Counted from the first letter of the stretch, positions 8,298 to 17,580 are shown. The stretch is DNA of 25,393 nucleotides from Lachnospiraceae bacterium (GCA_021770615.1 JAETQR010000046.1:1-25393); one strand, 5' to 3'. Program-made: numbers and translations. The notes: generated by a model not told the origin, from the sequence alone.

Positions 8298-8795
8298 ATG
8301 GAGACGATCGCAAGCTTTACGGTAGATCATTTAAAACTCCTGCCGGGAGTATATGTGTCGAGAAAGGACTGTACGGGTACGGATATTGTGACGACATTTG
8401 ATATCCGTATGACGAGACCGAATTTTGAACCGGTCATGAATACAGCAGAGATACATGCTGTCGAGCATCTTGGGGCTACATTTTTGAGAAATCACCCGCA
8501 GATGGGAGAGAAGACAGTTTATTTTGGGCCGATGGGATGCCGGACGGGTTTTTACCTCATATTGGCGGGAGATTACGAGTCGGCTGATATTGTTCCTCTT
8601 TTAAAGGAAATGTTTATTTTTATAAAAGATTATGAGGGGGATATTCCAGGAGCGTCCCCGGAGGCCTGTGGTAATTATCTGGATCTGAATCTTCCGATGG
8701 CAAAATACATAGCAGAAAAATATCTTTCCGAAGTGCTGGAGGGCATTACGGAAGAGCGGCTTGTTTATTCGTGCAGCTCAACGACGCCAATTTAA
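8298..8795 (+). CDS. luxS: S-ribosylhomocysteine lyase
   Basis: 165 residues, the usual LuxS length. It splits S-ribosylhomocysteine into homocysteine and 4,5-dihydroxy-2,3-pentanedione, the autoinducer-2 precursor, in the activated methyl cycle. Metal ligands are visible as His53 and His57 in HAVEHLGATFLRN and Cys124 in ACGNYLD; Glu56 and Cys81 in YFGPMGCRTGFYL are the catalytic residues. AAGGAAGG lies eight bases before the ATG. It has its own promoter after the ilvE terminator. Nothing is missing, so it should be active. Whether AI-2 is used for signalling or is only a by-product cannot be told from here. Confidence 0.97.
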   Translation: METIASFTVDHLKLLPGVYVSRKDCTGTDIVTTFDIRMTRPNFEPVMNTAEIHAVEHLGATFLRNHPQMGEKTVYFGPMGCRTGFYLILAGDYESADIVPLLKEMFIFIKDYEGDIPGASPEACGNYLDLNLPMAKYIAEKYLSEVLEGITEERLVYSCSSTTPI

Positions 8796-8872
8796 TGTTT
8801 AAATGTTAGACTTATAACGGATGTCCTGGTCAGTCATTATTTTTATGTCCCTGCATATTTATAATAAAAAGA

Positions 8873-9373
8873 ATGCAATGTGAGGCCGGAAAGCGGATGT
8901 TCGATTGGGAAGGGCGGATTTTGGACAACAAAAGCATAATGATGGTAAAAGCGGCACTTCCCTTTCTGGATCTTCCTGTCGGAAATGTTGTGGATATCGA
9001 AGGGCTGCTCCGTGCGATCCGTGGGTTTTGCCTGAAAAGAGAACAGAAAATGATTGATATGATCCTGAACTTTTTTATGATGAAACGGATGATGTCCATC
9101 ATGAGTATGATGAATGAGACGCAGAATTCGGAGCGGGGGATGGAGGGAGTGATCGAGCTTCTTAAAAGCCAGGTTCCGAAAGAGCAGCAGGATATGTTTG
9201 AGATGATGTCTATGATGATGTCCATGTCTGAAATGGGAGAAAAAGATGGTGTCCCGGGAGAGAATGGGGCGGAAACGGACAGATCAGAAAATGAGGAGCA
9301 GCCAATCCCTGAAATCTGGCGGCGCATTGCAGAAAATATCGGTGAGGAGATAGACAATGACAAACCAGAGTGA
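8873..9373 (+). CDS. Methionine-rich hypothetical protein
   Basis: 166 residues from the first ATG; an alternative ATG at 8897 (GAGG about eleven bases upstream) is equally plausible, and neither has a strong ribosome site. I do not recognise a family. The middle (about residues 60-125) is strikingly Met-rich, with blocks such as MMKRMMSIMSMM and MFEMMSMMMSMSEM, probably amphipathic helices. A Glu/Asp/Gly-rich hinge follows, then a C-terminal PIPEIWRRIAENIGEEI helix. There is no signal peptide. The stop overlaps the next gene by 17 bases, which supports this strand over the 177-codon frame on the opposite strand and suggests that the two products act together. Cytoplasmic location is inferred. 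Confidence 0.65.
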   Translation: MQCEAGKRMFDWEGRILDNKSIMMVKAALPFLDLPVGNVVDIEGLLRAIRGFCLKREQKMIDMILNFFMMKRMMSIMSMMNETQNSERGMEGVIELLKSQVPKEQQDMFEMMSMMMSMSEMGEKDGVPGENGAETDRSENEEQPIPEIWRRIAENIGEEIDNDKPE

Positions 9374-9626
9374 AATATTTCGGAACATGCATCCTTTGAA
9401 AGTCCAGATTATAAAAGAGCTGGAATCAAAAGCAGCAGGGAAGGGAATGAAAAGCGCTGCGCCGCTTATTATGGAGGCGATGCAGAAATTAAAAGCAAAT
9501 AATCTTTCTTTTTCACAGGAAGAGGTTTCTGTTTTGCTGGAGATCATGACAAAAGGCATGAGCAGTGAGGAAAAACAACGGGTAGAGATGATGAAACAGG
9601 TTGTGAGAAACAGAGGAAAAAAGTAG
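9357..9626 (+). CDS. Small hypothetical protein coupled to the Met-rich gene
   Basis: 89 residues starting inside the 3' end of the previous gene (17-base overlap; GGTGAGGAG lies upstream). Predicted all-helical and charged: HPLKVQIIKELESKAAGKG, then APLIMEAMQKLKANNLSF, then SVLLEIMTKGMSSEEKQRVEMM, ending in a basic RNRGKK tail. There is no membrane segment or signal peptide. I do not recognise the family. The overlap and the shared helical, Met-containing character suggest a two-protein complex. It could be lineage-specific; no function is assigned. Confidence 0.7.
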   Translation: MTNQSEIFRNMHPLKVQIIKELESKAAGKGMKSAAPLIMEAMQKLKANNLSFSQEEVSVLLEIMTKGMSSEEKQRVEMMKQVVRNRGKK

Positions 9627-9711
9627 GAAAGAGCGGAATGGGACATCACAGGGCAGGAAAATGCCGGGGGGTCCCGGAAGCGTCTGAAAACATAAGAGGA
9701 AGGAGCTTTTT

Positions 9712-12558
9712 ATGTATAAGAGAATGAAGAAAGCGATTGCTGTTTTGCTATTTTGTGCCATGCTGGCAGGAATGGTATTTCCTTATGGTGCAGGAAATGT
9801 TCTGGCGGCTGGTCAGCCGAAGCTGAGCAAGAAAAGCATTACGGTACAAAAAGGAAAACAAAAAAAGATCACTTTGAAGAAGAAAGCCGGGGCCAAAAAG
9901 ATAAAATGGAGCATCGGCAGTAAAAAGATTGCGACGATCAAGGCGAAGAAGGCAACTGTGACAGTGAAGGGTAAAAAGGCCGGACAGACAAAACTGACTT
10001 GTCGCTTTGTTTACCAGGGTAAAAATAAAAAGCTTGTGTGTAAGGTAAAAGTTACGGCGGCATCTACGCCGAAAAAGGATGAGGGAACGACCCAGCCACC
10101 AAGTGTAACACCACAGCCAGGTGGAGGTGGGACCCCGGAAATCCCGGGAACAACAGGGCGTCCGGATGCATCGGGAACCCCGGTGATAACAGAGCGTCCG
10201 GATGCATCGGGAACTCCGGGGACATCCGAGAAACCAGGCGTATCCGGGAATCCGGGGACATCTGAGGAACCAGGTGTATCCCAAGAACCGGGGACATCGC
10301 AGGAGCCGGGAGTATCCGAACAACCGGGAGAATCTGAAAAGCCACCGGTTCTGACCACGCCGCCTGCAGGAACGGACAAACCGGCGGTGACGGATGTACC
10401 GGCAACTACGCCGCCGGTGGTAACGACTCCTGTTCCGGAACCGGCGGAGGAAGGTGTTTTGCTGGATAACGATTATTCGGATGGTTCGACAGGAGGCTTC
10501 CGGGGAAGAGGAGGCGCCGCTGTCGAGTCGGTGCTGGATGAAAGTATCTCAGCGGTACCGGTATTGTCTGTTACCGGAAGGACTTCATCATGGAATGGTG
10601 CAGAGATGGATGGTACGGGGCTTCTTGTGCCGGGAAAAACATACACAGTAAATACTGCCGTTTATCAGAAAACGGTATCAAATACGAAGATCAACCTGAC
10701 GCTTTCTTATAAAGACAGTACGGGAACTACCAAATATATGCAGATTGCTTCGGTAGACGCCTCCCAGGACGAGTGGACGGGGATCAAGACAGATTTGTCT
10801 GTGCCGGACGGGGCGACGGATATGATCCTGTATTTTGAAGAGAGCAATACAAATGATTTTTATGTGGCTCCGGTACAGCTCTTTGACAATGACAGTTATG
10901 ATAAGATCGTCATTGATGATTTTTCGGAGGGGTCGCTTGCTAATTTCAATGGACGTTCTGCAACGATCGAGTCCTCAGAGGGCGGCGTCAGCGGGGATTG
11001 CCTGAAGGTTACCGGAAGGACTGCTTCATGGAATGGAGTTTCTTCTAAGGTGCCTATAAAGCCAGGGGCTTCCGTGTATATATCAGGATATGTAAAAACG
11101 GATGCTGAGGGCTGTGCGGTGAAGGTGAGTGCACAGGCGACTTCCGCAGAGGGATCAGCTTCCTATCCACAGCTTCTGAAAATAGATCTGAATGCGGGCG
11201 AGTGGACGAAATTCAGCTGCGTGAAGACATTTGATAAAGCGGATTACATGAGTATGGATTTTGTGTATTTTGAGATGGAAGACAGCAAAGATGCATATCC
11301 TGACTTTTATCTGGATAATGTGAGTATCTGTGTCGTAAATGGAGAGACGGATGCGTCAGATATACAGGCGGATTCTACTTATGATATAACGGGAAGTCTC
11401 CTCGATTCTTATAAACCGTTTTTTGGAAATGTAGGAACCTGTATGAATCTTTCCCAGCTGAATGGTTCAGGCACTTTTGATTTTGCAAAGAGCCAGTACA
11501 ACAGTATCACTCCGGAAAATGAGACAAAGCCCGATAGTCTTCTGAATAATGGGACAATGTCGATAGAGGAGGCAAGAAATAATAAATATTACTATGTTCC
11601 TGAGAATTATCCGGAGAGTACATGTCCGAATATAAATTATGCAAACATTGATGCCTATATGAAAAAGGCGGCAGAAAATGGGATGCGTATCCGGTTCCAT
11701 GTGTTCGTGTGGCATCAGCAGACGCCAAAAAGATTTTTTAAGGAAAATTATGATGAGAATGGCGACTGGGTAAGTGCAGAGGTAATGAATGCACGTCTTG
11801 AGCTTTATATCAAGTCCGTTATCAAGTATATTTCCCTGAAAGAAGAGGAACTTGGATATGGTGACGTGGTTTACTGCTATGATGTAGCCAATGAGTATTT
11901 TAACAATAACAATAATAAAGACAGTGCCGGAAAATATTACAAGTCTTATTGGGATGAGATTTATTATCCCGATAATCTGATCAATGAAGATACCGGTGCC
12001 TACGAACAGACAACAGAGCCGGTATATGTAAAAAATGCGTTTACGTATGCCAGAGAGATGTTAGACAGCTATGGTAAGACAGATGTTACACTGTTCTATA
12101 ATGATTTTAATACGTATTTGGGCGACCATCCGGATAAGATCATCGCCATGATGGAGTATATCAATGCGGAGAGGACGCTGTGTGATGGGATCGGTATGCA
12201 GAGCCATCTTGATGTAAGTTATCCAACGCCGTCAGGTTATACGAACACGCTTAAGAAGTTTGTGGCCAGTCGGTATATCAAAGAGGTGCAGATCACGGAG
12301 CTGGATGTGACCGCCTATGAGAAAAATGGTGCGACACTGGATACACAGATGACGTATTATTACAATTTGATGAAACTCATTCTTGATGTACAGAAAGATT
12401 ATCCGGATAAACTTACCGGATTGACGTTCTGGGGACTGTATGACAGTGTTTCGTGGAGGAAAGACGGAAAGCCGCTTCTCTTTGCAAGCGCATCAAAGGC
12501 AAAAGGTGTTTATTTTAAGGTTTTGCAGGCGGCCGCTGAGGCAGCAGAGAGCCGTTAA
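9712..12558 (+). CDS. Secreted multidomain endo-1,4-beta-xylanase (GH10) with two CBM22-like modules
   Basis: 948 residues; AAGGAG lies about seven bases before the ATG. A signal peptide (1 to about 32, ending near VLAA) is followed by a Lys-rich Ig-like (Big2-type) domain at about 36-117. A Pro/Gly/Ser/Thr/Glu linker spans about 118-245. Two related CBM22-like xylan-binding modules occupy about 248-393 and 398-545; both contain a VTGRTxSWNG motif. The catalytic GH10 barrel covers about 560-940: SITPENETKP, HVFVWHQQTP, acid/base Glu728 in YDVANE, nucleophile Glu863 in ITELD, and FWGLYDSVSWR. It should cut the xylan backbone outside the cell. No sortase motif or dockerin is seen, so retention may rely on the basic N-terminal domain (inference). 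It has its own ribosome site 85 bases after the small genes. Confidence 0.95.
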   Translation: MYKRMKKAIAVLLFCAMLAGMVFPYGAGNVLAAGQPKLSKKSITVQKGKQKKITLKKKAGAKKIKWSIGSKKIATIKAKKATVTVKGKKAGQTKLTCRFVYQGKNKKLVCKVKVTAASTPKKDEGTTQPPSVTPQPGGGGTPEIPGTTGRPDASGTPVITERPDASGTPGTSEKPGVSGNPGTSEEPGVSQEPGTSQEPGVSEQPGESEKPPVLTTPPAGTDKPAVTDVPATTPPVVTTPVPEPAEEGVLLDNDYSDGSTGGFRGRGGAAVESVLDESISAVPVLSVTGRTSSWNGAEMDGTGLLVPGKTYTVNTAVYQKTVSNTKINLTLSYKDSTGTTKYMQIASVDASQDEWTGIKTDLSVPDGATDMILYFEESNTNDFYVAPVQLFDNDSYDKIVIDDFSEGSLANFNGRSATIESSEGGVSGDCLKVTGRTASWNGVSSKVPIKPGASVYISGYVKTDAEGCAVKVSAQATSAEGSASYPQLLKIDLNAGEWTKFSCVKTFDKADYMSMDFVYFEMEDSKDAYPDFYLDNVSICVVNGETDASDIQADSTYDITGSLLDSYKPFFGNVGTCMNLSQLNGSGTFDFAKSQYNSITPENETKPDSLLNNGTMSIEEARNNKYYYVPENYPESTCPNINYANIDAYMKKAAENGMRIRFHVFVWHQQTPKRFFKENYDENGDWVSAEVMNARLELYIKSVIKYISLKEEELGYGDVVYCYDVANEYFNNNNNKDSAGKYYKSYWDEIYYPDNLINEDTGAYEQTTEPVYVKNAFTYAREMLDSYGKTDVTLFYNDFNTYLGDHPDKIIAMMEYINAERTLCDGIGMQSHLDVSYPTPSGYTNTLKKFVASRYIKEVQITELDVTAYEKNGATLDTQMTYYYNLMKLILDVQKDYPDKLTGLTFWGLYDSVSWRKDGKPLLFASASKAKGVYFKVLQAAAEAAESR
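10123..10341 (+). repeat. Degenerate tandem repeats encoding the xylanase linker
   Basis: Short in-frame units alternate as PGTSEEPGVS and PGTSQEPGVS, preceded by two copies of RPDASGTP. The DNA copies (GGGACATC..GAACCAGG types) are similar but not identical. Such runs are prone to length change by slippage and make a flexible spacer. Confidence 0.7.
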
Positions 12559-12582
12559 AGGATAAAAGCGTTTGAATGATGG

Positions 12583-12752
12583 CCATCCTGGCGGAATGCA
12601 CAAGAACATCCCATTTCATTTTCGAGAGACCGCTTTTGCTAAGTGTAGCACGCAGCAATATCGAATCGTAAAGGACACGATTCTGATATTGGCGGCTCCA
12701 CAAGTCTCTCCAGAAATGAAATGGGATGTTCTTGTGCATTCTGCCAGGTTGG
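12583..12752. repeat. Second long palindrome (fold-back element) after the xylanase gene
   Basis: Left arm 12583-12669, loop 12670-12676 (AAAGGAC), right arm 12677-12752. The outer arms share an unbroken inverted match of 27 bases starting at AATGCACAAG (12595 onward), extended outward by CCATCCTGGCGG against the complement CCAACCTGGCAG. The centre pairs CAATATCGAATCGT with ACGATTCTGATATTG, leaving one bulge. Between these is a looser part containing GAGAGAC. As a result both strands encode the same MHKNIPFHF peptide. No gene is inside. It could stop transcription after the xylanase and looks like a non-autonomous mobile hairpin of the same style as 4239-4515, but unrelated in sequence. Confidence 0.8.
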
Positions 12753-12839
12753 ATATCGGTATTGTGTTCTAATTCTGCAGGGATTTAAATGTTTGCTAAA
12801 GGAATGGATTGTAGTACAAAAAATAAAAAACAATAATTA

Positions 12840-12866
12840 TTAGCACTCGCTCTTGACGAGTGCTAA
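12840..12866. promoter_or_regulatory. CIRCE operator (HrcA site)
   Basis: Exact TTAGCACTC (12840-12848), nine-base spacer, GAGTGCTAA (12858-12866), the canonical CIRCE element bound by the heat-shock repressor HrcA. The inverted repeat continues five bases further on each side. Confidence 0.97.
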
Positions 12867-12881
12867 TAATTGTGTTATAAC
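12853..12881 (+). promoter_or_regulatory. clpB promoter embedded in CIRCE
   Basis: TTGACG at 12853-12858, 17-base spacer, TATAAC at 12876-12881. The -35 lies inside the CIRCE spacer and right half-site, so HrcA binding would block RNA polymerase directly. Confidence 0.85.
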
Positions 12882-12965
12882 AGAATCAGAGAGGAAAATA
12901 ACAATCTCATAAGATCAATTACAAAAATGGGGCATACTATCTGAATAGGAAAGAAGGGGATCATC

Positions 12966-15527
12966 ATGAATATTACAAAATTCACACAGAAATCGGTCGA
13001 GATCCTGAACAGTCTGGAAAAGATCGCTTATGATTTTGGGGCGCAGGAGATCGTACAGGAGCACTTGTTATACGGGATGCTTACGATCGAGGATAGTCTT
13101 CTGAAAAAACTGATCGAAAAGATGGAGATTGACAGCGATGTATTTCTGGCGCAGGTGGAAGGACTTGTCAAAAAGCGTCCGCAGGTCAGCGGAGGCCAGG
13201 TGTACATCGGAGAACAGTTAAATAAGGTTTTGGTATACGCAGAAAACGAGGCGCAGGCGCTCGGAGATGAATATGTGTCCGTGGAGCATTTGTTTTTAAG
13301 TCTTCTCAGGAAGCCATCGAAGGAGATCAAGCAGCTGTTCCATGATTTTCAGATCGACAGGGAGCGGTTTTTGCAGGCGTTGTCCAAGGTAAGGGGAAAC
13401 CAGAAGGTGACGACGGACAACCCTGAGGCGGTATACGACAGTCTGAATAAATATGGTTATGATCTGGTAGAGCGGGCGAGGGAGCAGAAACTGGATCCCG
13501 TCATTGGCAGGGATTCCGAGATCAGAAATATGATCCAGATCCTGTCCCGGAAATCAAAGAATAATCCGGTTTTGATCGGAGAGCCCGGTGTCGGGAAAAC
13601 GGCTGCTGTAGAGGGGCTTGCCCAGCGGATCGTCCGGGGAGATGTGCCGGATGCACTGAAGGAAAAACAGATTTTTGCACTTGATATGGGAGCGCTGGTG
13701 GCAGGAGCCAAGTACCGGGGAGAGTTTGAAGAGCGGTTGAAAGCGGTTCTCGAGGAAGTGAAAGAGAGTGATGGGCAGATCATTCTTTTTGTGGATGAAT
13801 TGCATACGATCGTCGGTGCCGGAAAAACGGAGGGCGCAATGGATGCGGGCAATATGCTCAAACCGATGCTTGCCAGAGGGGAACTGCACTGTATCGGTGC
13901 GACGACGTTAGATGAGTACCGGATGTATATCGAAAAGGATGCGGCACTTGAGAGGAGGTTCCAGCCGGTATTGGTAGATGAGCCAACGGTAGAGGATACG
14001 ATTTCAATCCTGAGAGGACTCAAAGACCGTTATGAGATTTTTCATGGAGTCAAGATCATGGATGCGGCGCTTGTCAGTGCGGCGGTTCTTTCAAACCGTT
14101 ACATTTCAGACCGTTTTCTGCCGGATAAGGCGATCGATCTCGTGGATGAGGCATGCGCGCTGATCAAGACGGAACTGGATTCTCTTCCGACGGAGTTAGA
14201 TGACGTAAAACGTCATATCATGCAATTAGAGATTGAGGAAGCCGCCCTGAAAAAGGAGACGGATAATCTGAGCGTGGAGCGTCTCGTCAGTCTGCAAAAA
14301 GAACTTGCCGAATTGCGGGAGGAGTTTGCCGGGGCAAAGGCGAAATGGGACAATGAGAAAAATGCAGTAGAGAGGGTTCACAGTTTAAAGGCAGAGCTTG
14401 AGGAGGTAAATAACCAGATCGAGGTGGCAAAAAACAATTATAATCTGGAAAAGGCCGCCCAGCTTCAGTATGGTGATCTTCCAAGGATCATGAAACAGAT
14501 CCATGACGCAGAAGAACGGGCAAAATCGAGTGAACAGTCTATGGTGCATGAGCGTGTGACGGAGGAAGAAATCGCAAAGATCGTATCCCGTTGGACAGGG
14601 ATTCCGGTGGCAAAGCTGACGGAATCCGAGCGCAATAAGACGCTGCATCTGGACGAGGCGCTTCACAAGAGGGTAGTGGGACAGGATGAGGGAGTTACAA
14701 AGGTGACGGAGGCGATTTTGCGTTCCAAGGCAGGGATCAAAGATCCGAATAAACCGATTGGTTCCTTTTTGTTCCTTGGCCCGACCGGTGTCGGAAAGAC
14801 GGAACTTGCAAAAAGCCTTGCCCAGAATCTGTTTGACAATGAGCAGAATATCGTCCGCATTGATATGAGTGAATATATGGAGAAGCATTCGGTATCGAGG
14901 TTGATCGGGGCGCCTCCGGGATATGTAGGATATGAAGAGGGCGGACAGTTGACAGAGGCAGTCCGCAGAAAACCGTATTCGGTCGTACTTTTTGATGAGA
15001 TTGAAAAAGCACATCCGGATGTGTTCAATGTCTTTTTACAGATTCTTGACGATGGGCGGGTGACGGACTCGAAAGGCCGTACTGTAGATTTTAAAAATAC
15101 GATACTGATTATGACTTCCAATCTTGGGGCTGAATTTTTGCTGGATGGTATTGATGAAGATGGAAACATTCGGCAGGAGGCGGAAGATCTGGTTATGGAA
15201 AAATTGCGGGTGAGCTTTAAGCCGGAGTTTCTGAACCGTCTGGATGAGACGATCATGTTTAAGCCATTGACCCGCGATAACATCCGTGGCATTATCGATC
15301 TGCTTGTGGCAGATCTGAACCGGCGTCTTGCGGACCGGGAACTTCAGGTGGAACTGACGGATCCGGCGAAGGACCACATTGTGGAAAATGCGTATGAGCC
15401 GGCTTATGGGGCGAGGCCGCTGAAACGTTATATTCAGAAGCATGTGGAGACGCTTCTGGCGAAGAAGATCCTTGCCGATGAACTGCACCCGGGTGAGACA
15501 TTTGTGATCGGGGTGGAAGATTTTTAG
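12966..15527 (+). CDS. clpB: ClpB-type AAA+ disaggregase
   Basis: 853 residues, the normal ClpB length. The paired Clp-N repeats cover about 1-145. The first AAA+ module has Walker A GEPGVGKT at 205-212 and Walker B ILFVDELH at 273-280. A long coiled-coil middle domain at about 410-525 is the hallmark that separates ClpB from ClpA and ClpC and docks DnaK. The second AAA+ module has Walker A GPTGVGKT at 605-612, Walker B VVLFDEIE at 673-680 and substrate pore loop GYVGYEEGG. No ClpP-docking loop is evident. It threads aggregated proteins through a hexameric ring together with DnaK. The CIRCE-overlapped promoter indicates HrcA control. GAAGGGG precedes the ATG. Confidence 0.97.
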   Translation: MNITKFTQKSVEILNSLEKIAYDFGAQEIVQEHLLYGMLTIEDSLLKKLIEKMEIDSDVFLAQVEGLVKKRPQVSGGQVYIGEQLNKVLVYAENEAQALGDEYVSVEHLFLSLLRKPSKEIKQLFHDFQIDRERFLQALSKVRGNQKVTTDNPEAVYDSLNKYGYDLVERAREQKLDPVIGRDSEIRNMIQILSRKSKNNPVLIGEPGVGKTAAVEGLAQRIVRGDVPDALKEKQIFALDMGALVAGAKYRGEFEERLKAVLEEVKESDGQIILFVDELHTIVGAGKTEGAMDAGNMLKPMLARGELHCIGATTLDEYRMYIEKDAALERRFQPVLVDEPTVEDTISILRGLKDRYEIFHGVKIMDAALVSAAVLSNRYISDRFLPDKAIDLVDEACALIKTELDSLPTELDDVKRHIMQLEIEEAALKKETDNLSVERLVSLQKELAELREEFAGAKAKWDNEKNAVERVHSLKAELEEVNNQIEVAKNNYNLEKAAQLQYGDLPRIMKQIHDAEERAKSSEQSMVHERVTEEEIAKIVSRWTGIPVAKLTESERNKTLHLDEALHKRVVGQDEGVTKVTEAILRSKAGIKDPNKPIGSFLFLGPTGVGKTELAKSLAQNLFDNEQNIVRIDMSEYMEKHSVSRLIGAPPGYVGYEEGGQLTEAVRRKPYSVVLFDEIEKAHPDVFNVFLQILDDGRVTDSKGRTVDFKNTILIMTSNLGAEFLLDGIDEDGNIRQEAEDLVMEKLRVSFKPEFLNRLDETIMFKPLTRDNIRGIIDLLVADLNRRLADRELQVELTDPAKDHIVENAYEPAYGARPLKRYIQKHVETLLAKKILADELHPGETFVIGVEDF

Positions 15528-15601
15528 TATGTTTCGCGGCTGGCTCAAGTGTTCATTGTCTTTTTTTCAAGAGTAAATTGTTAGCATTTCTTTTTGTAAT
15601 C

Positions 15602-15610
15602 TGGTATATT
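15602..15610 (+). promoter_or_regulatory. Extended -10 promoter of the XRE regulator
   Basis: TGGTATATT at 15602-15610; TTGTTA at 15578-15583 lies upstream at a long 21-base spacing, so the extended -10 probably carries the promoter. Confidence 0.45.
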
Positions 15611-15648
15611 GAATTTACGGTACCGATATTACTGAAAGGAATGATAAC

Positions 15649-16776
15649 ATGAATATTTCAATGGGAATGAATATAAAAGCAGCACGAAAGAAAATGGGTC
15701 TGACGCAGGAGGAACTGGCATCACAGCTTGGGGTCACCGCTCAGGCGGTCAGCCGTTGGGAGTCAGAGGTGGGAATGCCGGACATTTCCATGGTAGTTCC
15801 CCTTGCGCAGACGCTGTCTGTCTCTACGGACACTTTGTTTGGTTTGACACACAGTTCTTACAATGAGTTGCATTATCAGGAGATCAAAAGTAAAATAGAT
15901 GAACTTTATGATGGCACGGATCAGGCGAAAAGTGCTCTGGAAGTTTGCCGCTATTTGGAGAAGGAAATTCAAAAAGACCTTGTAAATTATGCTGTTTTAA
16001 GCCTTTTTGTGGAGCGGACGGCAAATCTCAGCAGATATGTCGACTATGATGGTTATGCAAAAGAGGAATGGCCCGATATACGGGGCGCTGCTATCAGCAT
16101 GGGGCTTCAGGTCATCCGCTGCAGCACAGATCAGGAGCTGATCGAGCGGACACATTTTGCACTTGCGTGGATTTATATTCACGAAAAAGATTATAGCAGT
16201 GCCAGAGAACACATCAGCACGCTTCCGAGTGTGGCATCTAACCGTCTGCAGGAAAGTATTCTGGCAGATCTGGCTGTCACGGAACATGGGATGGAAGCCG
16301 GAAAGGATGTCCTGCGTAAAAATTTGCAGAATTTCACGAGAGCGATCAATAAGGAGATCCGGTATGCGATAGAGGCATTTTGTTGGAATGCGACGCCGGA
16401 AGAAACGATTTCACTGGGGAAATGGGGGCTTCATATTATTGACGTTTTGTCTGAAAATACAGATATGATTTCTTTTTGTCGCGGCTTTACAAGAGATTGT
16501 CACCAGTATCTGATCAGTGCTTACTTGAGATTGGGGAAATATAAAGAGGCAGCGGATCAGTTTGGTGAACTGCAGAAAGATATGGATCGTCATTTCAGGT
16601 ATTATCAGACCGTCTTGCAGAACGAAGAGGAGAGCAAAAAATTTGATGCAAATAATCTTCGATATATGAAAGCCTACACGGAAGAATTTATCATGAAAAC
16701 CCAGAAAGAAATTCTTGCTCAGTTAAAGGGTTGGCATGGTGAAGAGGTTTATGATATGTTTTCGAAAGCGTTGTAA
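15649..16776 (+). CDS. XRE-family regulator with a TPR-like C-terminal domain
   Basis: 375 residues; AAAGGA lies nine bases before the ATG. Residues about 7-62 are a classic XRE helix-turn-helix (IKAARKKMGLTQEELASQLG, then TAQAVSRWESEVGMPDI, ending STDTLFGL). The remaining 310 residues are helical, with repeated aromatic/acidic pairs such as FALAWIYIHEKDYSSAREHI and LISAYLRLGKYKEAADQFGEL. These look like TPR-type repeats, as in many Lachnospiraceae XRE regulators that may sense a peptide or protein partner. Its target is unknown. It is monocistronic, between clpB and the cotJC-like gene, and is not obviously tied to either. Confidence 0.88.
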   Translation: MNISMGMNIKAARKKMGLTQEELASQLGVTAQAVSRWESEVGMPDISMVVPLAQTLSVSTDTLFGLTHSSYNELHYQEIKSKIDELYDGTDQAKSALEVCRYLEKEIQKDLVNYAVLSLFVERTANLSRYVDYDGYAKEEWPDIRGAAISMGLQVIRCSTDQELIERTHFALAWIYIHEKDYSSAREHISTLPSVASNRLQESILADLAVTEHGMEAGKDVLRKNLQNFTRAINKEIRYAIEAFCWNATPEETISLGKWGLHIIDVLSENTDMISFCRGFTRDCHQYLISAYLRLGKYKEAADQFGELQKDMDRHFRYYQTVLQNEEESKKFDANNLRYMKAYTEEFIMKTQKEILAQLKGWHGEEVYDMFSKAL

Positions 16777-16833
16777 AAAAGAAATACAGGATGGACCGTG
16801 ATGAGAAAGAAAGGTCAGGAATGTATGTTTAAG

Positions 16834-16868
16834 GAAGACACCGGTTTGCTCAGGCAGCCGGTGTCTTC
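16834..16868. terminator. Strong hairpin between convergent xre and cotJC-like genes
   Basis: GAAGACACCGG (16834-16844) pairs perfectly over eleven bases with CCGGTGTCTTC (16858-16868). It sits between two convergent stops, where a shared terminator is expected, but neither side has a real T tract, so termination efficiency is uncertain. Confidence 0.5.
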
Positions 16869-16886
16869 TCTGGATATCTGCAATGG

Positions 16887-17480
16887 TTATTTACAGAACT
16901 GCTTATCAAAGTCGGGGTTGAATGCGTAATAGTTCTTGCTGTTCAGGTCATCCAGGATAAGGCGAAGGCCTTCACCGAAACGCTGATAGTGTACGATTTC
17001 CCGCTCACGCAGGTAGCGGATCGGGTCGCAGACCTCAGGATCCTTTACGAGCCGGAGAATGTTGTCGTAGGTCAGGCGGGCTTTTTGCTCTGCTGCCATA
17101 TCCTCATGCATATCTGCGATCGGGTCTCCGGTGGACTGGATCATGGATGCGCTCCAAGGTTCGCCCGAAGCTGCCTGTGGCCACAAACCGATCGTATGGT
17201 CAATATAATATGGTGCAAATCCCTGCTCCTGAAGTTCGTCAGCTGTGAGATTTTTTGTCAGTTGGTGTACGATGGCGCAGACGATCTCCATGTGTGCGAG
17301 TTCTTCGGTACCTATATCGGTCAGCACACCGGCTACTTTCCGGTTTGTATTGGAATAACGCTGGGAAAGATAGCGCATAGCGGCGCCTACCTCGCCATCA
17401 GGACCTCCGTAGTGCAGATAGGGATATGCTTGAAAAAGAACGGAAAATAGATGTTTTATGAGTGTATCTGTGCTTGATTT
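16887..17480 (-). CDS. cotJC: CotJC-like manganese catalase, 5' end missing or start unresolved
   Basis: The core is unmistakable: YGGPDGEVGAAMRYLSQRY, LTDIGTEELAHMEIV, EDMAAEQKARLTYDNILRL and LREREIVHYQRFGEGL, ending FNPDFDKQFCK. It carries the dimanganese ligand pattern (Glu of DGE, E-x-x-H of EELAH, Glu of AAEQK, His of EIVH). CotJC proteins are spore-coat-associated manganese catalases that remove hydrogen peroxide. The start is the problem: the open frame continues to a GTG at 17603, but that extension has no ribosome site, is unlike the family, and contains a consensus leftward promoter (17487-17515) and the rightward toxin promoter. Downstream of that promoter there is no in-frame ATG/GTG/TTG before the family core. 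Either a rare start is used or the N-terminal strand was lost when the neighbouring DNA arrived. Confidence 0.75.
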   Translation of the reverse strand, partial: KSSTDTLIKHLFSVLFQAYPYLHYGGPDGEVGAAMRYLSQRYSNTNRKVAGVLTDIGTEELAHMEIVCAIVHQLTKNLTADELQEQGFAPYYIDHTIGLWPQAASGEPWSASMIQSTGDPIADMHEDMAAEQKARLTYDNILRLVKDPEVCDPIRYLREREIVHYQRFGEGLRLILDDLNSKNYYAFNPDFDKQFCK

Positions 17481-17486
17481 GAAAAC

Positions 17487-17515
17487 ATTATATAGAAAAT
17501 TTTTTAAAGTGTCAA
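17487..17515 (-). promoter_or_regulatory. Consensus leftward promoter facing the cotJC-like gene
   Basis: On the minus strand TTGACA (complement of 17510-17515), 17-base spacer, TATAAT (complement of 17487-17492). It is a perfect sigma-A-type promoter; transcription would start near 17480. Confidence 0.75.
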
Positions 17516-17551
17516 CATCGTGCAATAGGTGGATATGGAAATTAGTGAGTA

Positions 17552-17580
17552 TTGACGAAACCAAGAGAGTAGTGTAAACT
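17552..17580 (+). promoter_or_regulatory. Promoter of the RelE-type toxin-antitoxin operon
   Basis: TTGACG at 17552-17557, 17-base spacer, TAAACT at 17575-17580, about 50 bases upstream of the toxin start. Confidence 0.65.

Noticed and set aside
8830..9363. 177-codon minus-strand frame opposite the Met-rich gene
   Set aside because: A Ser/Ile-rich mirror of the Met codons, no ribosome site; the plus-strand frame is coupled to the next gene.
9748..10405. Several long minus-strand frames opposite the xylanase linker
   Set aside because: They arise from GC-rich repeats with few stops; compositions such as PGSWDTPGSSD are complements of the linker.
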